The position numbers were made by a program, and so were the translations under genes. The notes beneath the pieces were generated by a model. That model was not told the origin of the DNA. It saw only the letters and a program-made list of their open reading frames with translations, and ran no database searches. 64,000 bases of DNA from Phallus indusiatus (Eukaryota > Basidiomycota > Agaricomycetes > Phallales > Phallaceae): assembly GCA_027605045.1 (NCBI GenBank), contig JAQFWX010000079.1, forward strand, positions 1-64,000. Direction: 5' to 3'. Numbering within the stretch: the stretch's first letter is position 1; each line of letters opens with the position of its first letter. Shown here in pieces: positions 12,047 to 23,262 of the stretch.

Positions 12047-15000
12047 TTAATCCATGGGCTGCATCATAGACTCGAACATCTCCACAATAGAATTAGCAGA
12101 ATCAGCGGCGTTTGAATTCGAATCGAACATATTATTAGCGTCGTCCCTATTCCAATAGCTGGGAAGCATCGGCGGGTGCACGTAGCCAGGCATGGGAGAT
12201 TGCTGCCCTTGCGGTAACATCTGCGGCTGTATATACGACATCATCGTGACATCCTCATTAGGAAGCATCTGAGTATGATGATGATGCATATAGGAGTTTG
12301 ATGATGATGATGCCGAAGCTGAAGCTGAAGCTGATGACGATGAGTTTGTCGTTGTTGTGTTTGTTGATGGTGAGGATGATGACAGGTCGGTGGCCGCCGA
12401 AGAAGGAAGCACCATAGGAGGATGGAAACCGGGTGGAACCACGTCATCGGGAATAGCCATAGGCGGATGCAACTTATCCCATGAATACAAGTTATCGTAC
12501 CCATCGTACGACGAATAGATAGATGAGAACGGTAAAGAATAGACTGAGAATGTAGGCGACGCTCCGGGTGATCTGCTACTGCTGTTTAGGGAAGTAGCTG
12601 AAGGAGGCGGATCAGTAGGCGGTGAAGAGCTTTCGTGAGAAGCAGAGGAAAGACGGCGACGCTTGTTGTTTCCTTCAATACTATAAGCCGAGGATTCCCC
12701 ATTGATCGACGTCTGGATCGGTGGAAGGTCGGAGACGGATGAGGCGTATTGATAGAGATAGTCCGGATGATACGGTCCGGGGAAATAAGGAAAATTGCTT
12801 GTCGTTCCGTTGCCACCGCCATTACCAGCACCAACACCACTGCCATTACCACTACCGCTGCTATTAGAATTATCACCGTTAGTATTGTTGTTGTTGCTGC
12901 TAGAACCCGACGTCGATGTAGTTGTAGTATTAGCGCCACCGTTATTGCTGTTGCTGTTACCACCGCTTCTAATAATAATATTATTCGTCGTATCTTGATC
13001 TTGCATCATCGTAGAGCTCAACATCGTATCGTTCGCAATCGCACTATCTTTCGTACCGTAGTCCGCTCTTGAAGACGAACCGGTAGAAGTGGTAGACGTG
13101 TAGTCGTAAGAAAACTGCGGAGTCTTCTGTTCGTCTTGCGATTGTTCATCCTCAGTGACTGCAGCAGGCTGAGGGCTCGGAACGCGGGCGGGCGAAGTCC
13201 GCCGACTGGCACCGGGGCTAGCAGAGGGAATCTCAGAACTAGAACGAACCAAGCCAGCTCGTTTTAACTCGTGCCTTGATCGTTTACGAACAACATCCGA
13301 CTTCATTGACAATGGACGATTAGTCCCGTGAAGTTTGTAACTGAAAAAAAAAGAAGAGATTTCAGTTAACCTGTGTGCAGATTAAAACGACAAAAATACT
13401 TACTACAACCCACAACTGCACAAACAAACAGAAAAAAAGGGACGGGAAAAGGTAAAGGCTTCACGAAACCTGTTCGGTAACCTTGAAGGGTGGATTTAAA
13501 ACTTACGCATTGCAAACAGTTTTGCCTTCGTCGTCTTTCCGCCACAGAGGTGTTGCCGTCGTATGGCAGTTAAAGCATTTCGCTGCTACAAAGAAAAACA
13601 AGGGATCAGATGTTAAACAAAAAAACCAACAAGCTAATTTCACTATTATTACGTACCGCCGACTACTTCTGCATCAACCGAACGAGTATGGGAATGGTGT
13701 CCGCCACGGGTATTATCACCGCTCTGAGTTCTCATAGTCTTGGGACGAGGTCGTTTATGCTAAAAAAAAACAAAACAAACCAATAAGTAAACGACATGCA
13801 CATTAAACAAATACAAGCGGTTAAAAAGAATTCTTGCCAGTTTGCAGTAAAGACCACACGCATTGCAGTTCAATTCGTCATTCAATCCACGCCGCCACAA
13901 AGGAGTATGCGTAGCTCCGCAGTTCGAGCACTCGGTTTTGGTTCCAGCGGGTGTCGAAATAGGAATAACAGTCGCGCCTGGTGCATTTGACGGTCTGGTT
14001 GAAGTAGAAGTAGGTCCCGGTGCCGAACCGTTCGAAGAAGAGGAAGAAGAAGACGATGATGGTGCGGGAGGTGGAGGAGGTGGAGGAGGTGGAGGGTTGT
14101 TCATTAAAGCCATAGGGTTTAAAGTAGTCGCCTGCTGAACCTGAGCCTGGTTGTTATTTGAATTGGAAGAAACAGAAGATTGCCGTTGACGAGAATTGGT
14201 GGTGGTGGTGGATGAACGTCTAGAAAGATAAGAAGGAGAAATGTAGGGAGAGGAGGAAGATGCAGATGATGATGATAATGAAGTTGATGATGATGAAGAC
14301 TGTTGTTGTTGTTGCTGCTGCTGCTGTAATGCTATTGCGTTTTCTGCTACTGCCTGAGACATGACGCTGTTCTTGAGACTCGCTTCAGCAGCAAGTCGAG
14401 CATTCTCAGCCTCGATCCATTTTGCCATTTCGAAGCTGTTGTCGAATACAGTCTTTGGCTCGGTAGGTTCCTGTTTGGCAGCGGCAGTAGCAGCGACAGT
14501 GGCAATAGCTTCAGTCTCAGTCTCGGTTTCAATTTCGGGTTCGAGTGCGTTTGGGTTCGGAGTCGTAGTCGTAGTAGTGTCGTTATTGTCGTTAGGAGAA
14601 GCAAGATCGGAAACGTTACTTTCTTTCATAGTTCGGTCGCTCTCGGCATTCGCAGCAGCAGCATTGAAGGCGTTGGCATTAGCTTCCTCTTCAGCAGCCT
14701 GAGACGCATCAATAGAAGCAAGAACTTGCTCCCAGCAGGTCGGACTCTCGCCGTCCACTTCCAAGAGCTCGTCCAGCGGTAGCTCGATTGTAGGTCTGGA
14801 AATACCCAGTCCTGAGCTGGGTGAAACTTCGTTAATGTATGTCATTGGAACATCTTCGCCGTAGGTCGAGCTGGTAGCGTAGGAAGGGGACGGGTAGAGG
14901 ATTGCTGTAGGACCAAAGTTGTTGGAGAAGATGCTGGGAAGACGGACCGCAGCCTGCTGAGGGTGATATTGAGAAGTCGGGGAAGAAGAAGTTACAGTGT

Positions 15001-15965
15001 AATTGGGAGTAGTAGAAGCAGCCTCGGCCATGAGTTGATCTTCGTCATTATTAGAAGACCCATTAGTACCACCGTTCGAGAGCTGACCATTATTACTATT
15101 AATATTACTATTAGCCTCCTTTTGCGCCGTAGAAACATTGACATTTTTGGAGATGACACTGAGATTGACTTTCAGAGCCGGCTCCTTGAAAGTCGTTGTT
15201 TGCTGCTTTTTGCCTGAGGTGGCGGGGGAAGAAACTACGAGCTTGGACTTGGTACCATTGACGAGACCGTTTGAGTTTGAGCTCGGGGTGGCTGTCGCCA
15301 CCGTGGGCGCGGTAGAGGTGGTCAAAGCTGCAGTCGTACCGTTGGTGGCTGTCGGCTGGGTGGGAGTAGGATTATCGAGGGAAAAAGTGAACTGCATGCG
15401 ACGAATGCCACCCGATTGTGCGGCACCTTCGCGGAGTCGCTCGATTTCTTCAGCACGGCGTCGCATCTTGTCGGAGGACTGGGTACGTTTATACCCTGGA
15501 GCACGAAGCTCTTCAATATTCCTGGATGTATGTAAATGAGATTACGGGTTGAAGAGAGCCTTTGAAAAGGAGAGAGAATAAGAAGGGAAATGAGGACGAA
15601 CTTTCCCTTTTCCCTGTCGAGCTTGTCACCCATGTTGCGGGAGAGTTTCTTGAATTCGCGCTTGGACTTTGCATTGTCTGACTCGACCATGATGTTATGG
15701 AGGTGCCAGAGGCGCCAGCTGAGGTTTTCAAGACGCTGACCCTGCTCGAGATGAGCAGCAACTTTGGTGCATACTTTCCATGTTTTGGTGAGAGAATCGC
15801 CGTCGTTCATGTTGTGAAAGGCGACAAAAGACTTGTTGCCCTGTTGGATAAGGAGAGCGGAATATATATAAAAATATATAAATCACGGCATGAATATGGG
15901 GATTTATAGCAGAAAAACAAAGGCAGCAGGCAACGTGCCTTGAACTTGAGAATGAAGGGCGCCAT
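12047..15965 (-). CDS. GATA transcription factor with two zinc fingers and AreA-type N-terminal domain
   Basis: Seven exons (15939-15965, 15602-15840, 13838-15521, 13657-13759, 13507-13585, 13404-13415, 12047-13340) sum to 3438 nt, 1145 residues. Near the N-terminus is the block TKVAAHLEQGQRLENLSWRL, the conserved core of the fungal AreA/Gaf1 N-terminal domain (DUF1752). Long Ser-, Thr-, Gln- and Pro-rich regions follow, with glutamine and proline runs. Finger 1 is CSNCGATHTPLWRR to CNACGLY; finger 2 is CFNCHTTATPLWRK to CNACGLYYKLHG followed by RPLSMKSD, very AreA-like. A 12-nt exon encodes part of the second finger's last cysteine segment. The intron between finger 1 and its basic tail starts with GC, not GT, and intron 1 probably does too. 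It should act in the nucleus on GATA sites; nitrogen or iron regulation is plausible but inferred. Confidence 0.9.
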
Positions 15966-18900
15966 TGGGAGGGGGTTAATGGATTATGAAAAGCAGCGTC
16001 TTGAAAAAAGAATCAGCAGTAGCACGAAAAGAGGGAGACTCTGAAAGAATAAAAACGTAAAATCGATGGTTGAGAGAGAACGAAAAGGATGGTGGTGACG
16101 GAGGAGGAAACCAAAAAAAAAGGAAAAAACTCTCAAAGAAAATAATATTTGGGCCTCGAGTTATGTTCCGAAGTGGGAATCTCCGGCGCTTCTTTTGCAC
16201 TGCACAGCACGTTGCAATTCAGGCTCGAGCCAATTCGAAAGAATGATGACTAATTTACGCGGCAAAAATTATGGCAAAAAAATTATAATATATATATCCC
16301 GCAAAATTAATTCGATACTTGTCCTTTTTTTAATTTACACACCAGCGAGGATGCGGTCACGGGGTCGCATCGAGATACTCGACAGTGTCCAATTCCCGCA
16401 CCGAATTTTCCGACCTTTTGGTTGTGTTTTAACACGTTCCCCGGCCATGCAATTTGTCCCATCATTCCTGCAATAATCTACATTCTGTGTCAAAGATTTC
16501 TTTGTCCATTCCCGGCATATGCAGGAAAGTCAGTTCAGTTTTATGCAGGGACACCCATGAATCTTATCTATTTCGCTTCCCAGAGGAGGAAACAACAACT
16601 CTGTCCAAAAGATGATCGACCACGTTGTACATATTCCAAACGGCTAGCCAGGTCAAGCCTCTTGTTATTCGATCAATTCAGTCCCCTCGCACCACCCCTC
16701 TTTCCCCCTTCACGACTGACCCCCAAATGTTCTTCTGTCAGGCGCGGTGGGAATTCACCCGGTCACTCGCGAGAGTGTCGCGACGTCTAAATTTGAAATC
16801 ACTTCATATAGCGAACACCCCCTCCCCCACCTCGACTACTATCCCCATCAAAAATATGTCATGATCGTTGTGCTATTGTATTCCTTGCGAACACTCGGAA
16901 GTCTGCCACTTTCGTAAATATTAAAACCGGTTTATATAAATATATATGTCTTCGCACCTTATTGAAATGCTCTCTTTTCTTTAAGAAGCTCTTGGTGATA
17001 TTATTATTATTGTTGGTGTTGTTGTATTCAAATTAAGCCAACACCAGATTTAATTCAGCTAGTTATTCGAAGCACCCTTTTGAACGGCTCACACTGGCAC
17101 AATGATCTTTCCTGGAGAGGTGCCTTTACCTCATGGCAAAAGTCTGAGGGAGATATGGATAAACTCACCATGCGTGCGTGCGGGGTAGAAACCTTGTTCG
17201 AGTGCACATATCATATCATATCATACCATACATGCATATCAATAGAACTGGTCCGTAGTATCAAAAAAAAAACAAAAACAAAAACAAACCGTAATGGCAG
17301 AAATCCAACGAGCCTTGCGTAAAATCCGTTATCAGTTTCATGCACGCCATATGTTTTACCACGGTCTGGATATCTCTTTCCTTGTAAGGGAGTAAGCGTG
17401 CGTGAACTGACCAGTGGCGATCTCCCTCCATGACCGACTACCCGAGTATGTATGCATCTCAAATCGTCGTTCTTCTCAGGTTAGAAGCAGAAAGGGCACT
17501 AAACTAATACATTATAAACAAAATGGTTGACTGACCCGGACTAAACCTGATATTGATGGCTGATACATTATACGTATACGGTATGCAGTGCACTGCCTTC
17601 TTCAAAAGCCGAAGGGAAAAACTCAAAGCCACAGTTATATTAAATTCACGTGCATATTCTCATACTATATGCAAAAGCAACCAGCCAGCCAACCAATTGA
17701 TTGCGCCAGCTGCGAAGCTTACCTATGATAGGTCACTGACAGAAGGGGTCTAGTCCCCGAATCGCTGTGCGTGTCAGCGTGTGTGCCGCCGGTGAGTCAT
17801 TCATAGTAATGTAAGTAGTCATCACTGATCACTGGGTGTTGGATCGCCAGCACGGATGGATCAAAGCCTTCGCGCGTCCATGCATGCATATGGCGAATCC
17901 ACCATTATCTAGGCACTATCGTTTCAATCCACGAGAAAAGAAGATGATGACCTTCGTAGTTTCATGAAATAATTCCGAGGTGATAGATGCCACAGAGGGA
18001 GAGAGGGGGGGAAAGAGAAGGGAAAGAAGAAGAGAAAAAGAACTTCGTTTTCTTAAATTAAACGGTGCATGCCAGGGTCCATTATCATTACCACAAACTG
18101 ACCAAGGTTATCAGCGAAGCCGGTCGGTGGTTGAGTTTCGAAAGCTGGCCTCTAGTCTATAACGGGTAAACCGTGTCTGGCAAAACATAACAACAACAAG
18201 GTTTGTTTGAGGCGTTGTGGTTCAGGCATGGTGATGACAGACGCATGCATGCCAAAAAGAAGTGCGGGGTAAAGGGATCGATCGCATCATCATCATACTT
18301 CATCCTATAGTTTTGCACGCACTAGAATAATGGAATAATGATACACACCTCAAGTGCGTGTTTTTATTTAAAAAGAAGGTTTTGCTCGGCATTGGAGATT
18401 GACACAGAAATGCCGGCGGGGGGTACTATTGGCTTCGAGATTCGTTTTGTAATCTCGGAGAATGTTACAGTCCTACCCCTTAAAAGGGAAGACGTCAATT
18501 TTTTGGAAAATCGGAAGTTTGCGTACAAAACGTGGAGGACCCGTGGTCGAAACTTAACAACAACAACAATCGAACGTGAACATTTTCAAAGATCCCTATC
18601 TCGCAGCATTCCTCGAAACGAAAAAGGAAGAGACCTCGATTTCGCTAGCACTAGACCTTAATTGAATTTAGTATCATGCATACACTCCCTCGATTTTTTT
18701 CTGATGATGATTCTGGAACCCTAAACATTTTCAATAAGCATTAGTAAACTTGAATCTTGAAAACCGCAAGAAAGCAATGTTGTTTGCATGCCAGATTACC
18801 TTTAAAGGATCGCAGCGTTTCATGGTTCTCAATCTCAGCTTCTTCTCCATAGCCACTAGTATGTAGTTGAAGAAGAAGCAAATGATGGACATGGACAAGT

Positions 18901-21508
18901 TCTAAACTTGAGTGTATGTTCTGACTGGCAACCGATACCCACTAATAACAAACTAACGTCATAGAACTCAGGGCCTTCCCCAAAAATAACATCCCGATAA
19001 AGCAAAGATTAAAATTAATCGAAACAAAAACCTTGTCGGATGCGAAACGAGAAACGAAAACAAGCAAGTCATGTAAATTTTAATCTGACGAGTCTGACTA
19101 ACACACACACATACAATCGCTTGTCCCTTTCGGGAATCGGCAGCTTATATTAGAATGCGAGAATTACTGAATCCGATGTTCAAGACTCGCGAGCGAGAGA
19201 AGGTACCTTCCGTTCCTCGAAATACTCAGCTATTCAGTGAATTCTAAATTCTGAATTCAATAAATGATCAATGACCACACACAAGTGTTTTTTCCTTTCT
19301 TCTAAAATTCCGAGATTTTCATTGCGAGTTACGGAGTTCTCATGAAATTTGATGTGGGGAGAGAGTGAGAGAGACTCACAGAAAAAGAAGAACAGGAAGT
19401 CTGGCAGTCTGGCACGAAACAGCTTAATTAACGCGTTGTAGACCGCTATGTGCGCTCCAAATGCTCCAATTCGTCAATTCGTCATTTCGTCATTTCGTCA
19501 TTTCGTCATTTCGTCATTCATTCCGATCCGCTTAAATAGAAATTCAAATTTTATTTTTAGAAGCGCAAGTTTTTTAGGTCACCGATGTGTCACATCTTTT
19601 TTTAATTTAAATCTGGTAGTGGTGCCTTGAACCTTGTTTTTTCATTTGCATTTGCGGCGCGCTCACGTAAACCACACAGGGCAAAGAAAGAAGTAAGCCT
19701 GAGATTTAGAGAAGGGGTGTGCGCCCAAATGCAGAAAAATTAGGAAACAAGAAACCCACACACATTTGTTCTCAAGTCTTTCGGCTATTTTTTAGCTGGA
19801 AATCTCCATCATAGACTGATATTCTTTCTCCTTACAGTCATCATCATCGCTTTTGGTTTCTTTTTCTTCACCAACAAGTACTATCACCGAGTTTTGAATT
19901 TTGGTTGCGTGGTACCACTGACAACTCGCACGTGCGACTGCGATTTTCAATGCCGTCGGTTCAATTCGTTTTCCAAGATAGCCTCTAAAAACGTGGACAC
20001 TGCCAGAGAGTCGAGACGTGGTAAAAAGACACCAAGTTAACTTCCCGTGTTGAATTCTGATTGGCTGTTTTGAGCTCTGCTTCGATAATACCTTCAATAT
20101 CTTCGTGGGTTCCTGGTACGTATGTATTACTGATAGTGGCACCCCGTGATGCCGCGCCACTGAGGTTGCACCTTGGGTAGAATACATACCTTACCGTCTC
20201 CGTTGGCGAACGGCCGTCAAATGAATATATATGACGTTGGAGTGTCGAGGTTCGGTGTTAAGGTATGCATAATATAAACTGTGATATTATATTATATTGT
20301 GGACATACTCTTTCTTCTTGATACAAATTAGAATTGGATTAGATAGTACAAACATAGTATCCATTATATAAAGTCACCCATAAGTTATAACTGTCAACAA
20401 CCAGAGGCCCTTGCAAGTGCGTGCCAGATCCTTGTGTGACGTTCGGGTCCACTAGAACCAGTAATCATGATTGGAAATGTGTAACTCGTTTACAGTTAAC
20501 TTCGGACATCTGAATGGAATTGCCAGAAAATGATAATCTGTCACGGCAACGAAAGAGTTTAAACGATATCCATTTATAGTCATGTGCAGACCACACGCTT
20601 ATACTCCGACGTACATATTCATCAGCACTGCAAGTTGATAGGGTTGCAAACCACCACCTACTACATACATCAATCTTCAATAATAACGTCACTACGATTC
20701 TTGCGTAATGAATCATATACATACCTCGCAGTCTGCTTTGACTATGATCCAGGTAAGCCCGGTAACTTATGATTGAAAAAGAGACGGATCAGTCAAAGCA
20801 TTGAAAGAGACGAAGGGCGGTTTACGACACATGTATGTATGATGGGTACTGTATCCGCAAGGGCCAAGAAAAGAACCAAACTTATGGGACAGGAAAAAGG
20901 AGTTTACCTTTATCGTGGACATTTTTTTAGATTTCAAGGTCGGCCTTTGCAACCGTCGCTCGTCGCCAAGAAATCCCAGCTGACACATGGTCTGTAGTGC
21001 TGGGATCCAGGTCGTCTCGTCCGAAAAGCATCGTGTAAACAGGTACTGAAAAAAGTTGTAACTCGTGGTGATCGAACGGAGTGGCGAAAGAAATGATGAT
21101 AACGTAAGTCGCAAATTCCTTTTCCCCAGACCTTTGACGGCATACATCGTGTTGCTTGTCATCATGTATAACGCTCCAGCTTATTCAGAGCAGCAAAAGA
21201 AAAGAGAGCCGAGCAATAAGCAGATTCGGAAAAGGTAGCCGATATGATAGATGACTTGCTTTGAAAACGTTTACACTTCGTCGGTTTTGCATATCGAAGC
21301 TTCCCAGTATGGACTCCAAGGAAATGCGCCGGAAGATGTATCTTCCTCTGCTACAAGGGCGATTCTAAACCAGGCGCCAACAAGGTACGTCTTGAATGTA
21401 CGCGTGATCTTCGACAAGCTCGTCCATAAAAATGATAGTGGAGTCACGGCCTAACCAAGTCGATACGTTTCCGGAGGCCATTCACCGGTGACTAGTCTTA
21501 GTGACTTG
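15966..21508. other. Long gene-free region upstream of the GATA gene
   Basis: About 5.5 kb with no frame I can assign. The first 150 bp are again purine-rich on the plus strand and are likely the CU-rich 5' leader of the GATA transcript. Simple repeats include a TTATTATTATTG-like run near 17000 and about five tandem copies of an 8-nt GTCATTTC unit at 19475-19517. A 131-codon minus-strand frame at 19792-20187 has an acidic tail but resembles nothing known. Large regulatory genes in fungi often have such long leaders and promoters; a non-coding RNA is also possible but not shown. Confidence 0.45.
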
Positions 21509-21995
21509 CTACAAAGTAGCCTGTTTGGCAAGCACAGAATGTGCAAAATCGCGAACGAGTCTCTTCTTGTAACGTGACCTTCGAAATACTGAAATAACTA
21601 CAGGATGATCGGTTGCACTTCGGAAGGATTGTAATGCATTCGCAATAGAGGTCTGCAATGCCACTGCATCGTCGGTGTCGGAGCATTTGATGACAACCGG
21701 AAAGTTAAAAGAAGCTTCATAGTAAGCTAGAGTTAATCCATGCTGGTCAGTTTGTTTGCCGATATTCAGGAGGTTTTGGAAGTCTTGTCCCAGTCTCCAT
21801 CTGGCCGCTTTGGTCTTGGTATTGCTCAATCCAAGAAATTTGAAATCCAAGGTCGCAGCCGTATGGCTCCGAGATTCCCAAGTACCCATGTCCAAATCTA
21901 AAAGTTGTTGAAAAACCCTTGGCTGTAAGAGAAGCTGTAGCTCTGATAGCAACATTGCGGAAGATGGCAGCGTGATCCAAATCGATCTCCATCAT
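21509..21995 (-). CDS. Possible gene of unknown function
   Basis: Two overlapping minus-strand frames (21747-21995 and 21509-21955) both look protein-like. One carries RATASLTAKGFSTTFRFGHG; the other runs on with GLSNTKTKAARWRLGQDF and a C-terminus rich in valine, serine and arginine ending at 21509. A short intron or a one-base indel between about 21780 and 21900 could join them into one reading frame of roughly 140-160 codons, but I cannot decide where. I recognise no family. The start is not fixed and more exons may lie above 22000. Confidence 0.3.
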
Positions 21996-23262
21996 CGAAA
22001 GTATTATGTAAGTGTGATGTTCCTAGGGCTCGAAGGTCCAGGCATAATGAATACGTGTGCTGGATTCCATTCATTATTTCTCCTTGATGACAGTGAGACA
22101 ATTATGATCTTGTGAAGGACGCCATCCCTGACCTTCTTCCTAGAATGTGTCTGATAACATTGTCAATAAGTATACCGGATAATGAATATCACGGAACGAC
22201 CCAAGAATGCTCAAGCTTCTCAAGTCTTACCTTCTTGCATGAAGAAGCAGCTTTCCTTTGTTATTTGGTGCGCCGAGGGAGTGATAAAAAAGGAGCAAAT
22301 TCCCAAACTTAAAAATCGGTCATCAAGAATTTGAATTTGATTTTGTGAAATGGATCGGTCCGAAAACGAATTCGTTCTTAGGAAAAATGCCCTTGTCAAC
22401 ATATTCAATTTAAGTAACTCAAAAGAAAGACCTTGACTCATCATATACTTATACGTATAGTACGTATGCAACTAGCTTCTGGTTCTTTCGGATATGAAAT
22501 GAATGTGTCAAAATCTTCTTCTTTACAACTGGTGTTTTCCTTTGAAGCGTTAGCGAAGAACGTCCTAACGATCTTTATTTGAGTGGCGCGACGATTCTCC
22601 GAAATTCGAAGGCTGCGAATTTGGACATTTGCAAGGCACGTTTTCCTTGCTTCTTCGTTCTCGCTAATTGTGTGTCACCTCTATGAGCTGTAAACCTTGG
22701 CTGTACAATTTAGTGATTCTTGAATAAGTTCACAAACTTGTTACCGTAAGACCTCGTAAGACCGTAATAGTGGCTGTGTTAATAGATTCCAAGGCTTCCA
22801 GCGAGCGGAGAGTTAGCAGGTCTTTGTGTGATGAAGTGCCTAGTTTGGAAGGCGTAGTCGCTGAGGGGAAGGAACTTTTTGATTCTGCACATCCGTTTTG
22901 ATGACTTCGGACTCCACGTCAGTAGTCAAAGCTGTTGTTTGAATACACGTTTTCTCCGATAAAACTGCACCGCAGGTCTGATGTGTTCAAGTGTTCACGT
23001 AGATCGAAAGAAATAACGGAGGCCGATGATCATTACAGTGGGTATAAAGACGAAATACATGAAGAAAGACAGTAAAGCTGGAAACCTGGCGTTGGGGAAA
23101 ATTGCCTTGTAGTGAACAAGATAAACTTGAGCTTGGGGAGAGCTGTTCCTTGGCGGATGACGTAAGCGTTGAACCCACCCCTCGAAAACGACGCAGCGCG
23201 CCCTGCGCATTTGACTGTGAACAAAACCCTAATGCTACATCGAAAAGTCTGAAGGATCTTTT
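21996..23262. other. Spacer / upstream region of the P4-ATPase gene
   Basis: No supportable gene. Frames on both strands are short and lack recognisable motifs. The right end should contain the promoter and leader of the flippase gene; an in-frame ATG at 23102 in another frame is not needed. Confidence 0.45.

Noticed and set aside
19792..20187. 131-codon minus-strand frame with acidic tail
   Set aside because: No family resemblance and no supporting splice sites; a frame this long can occur by chance in 64 kb.
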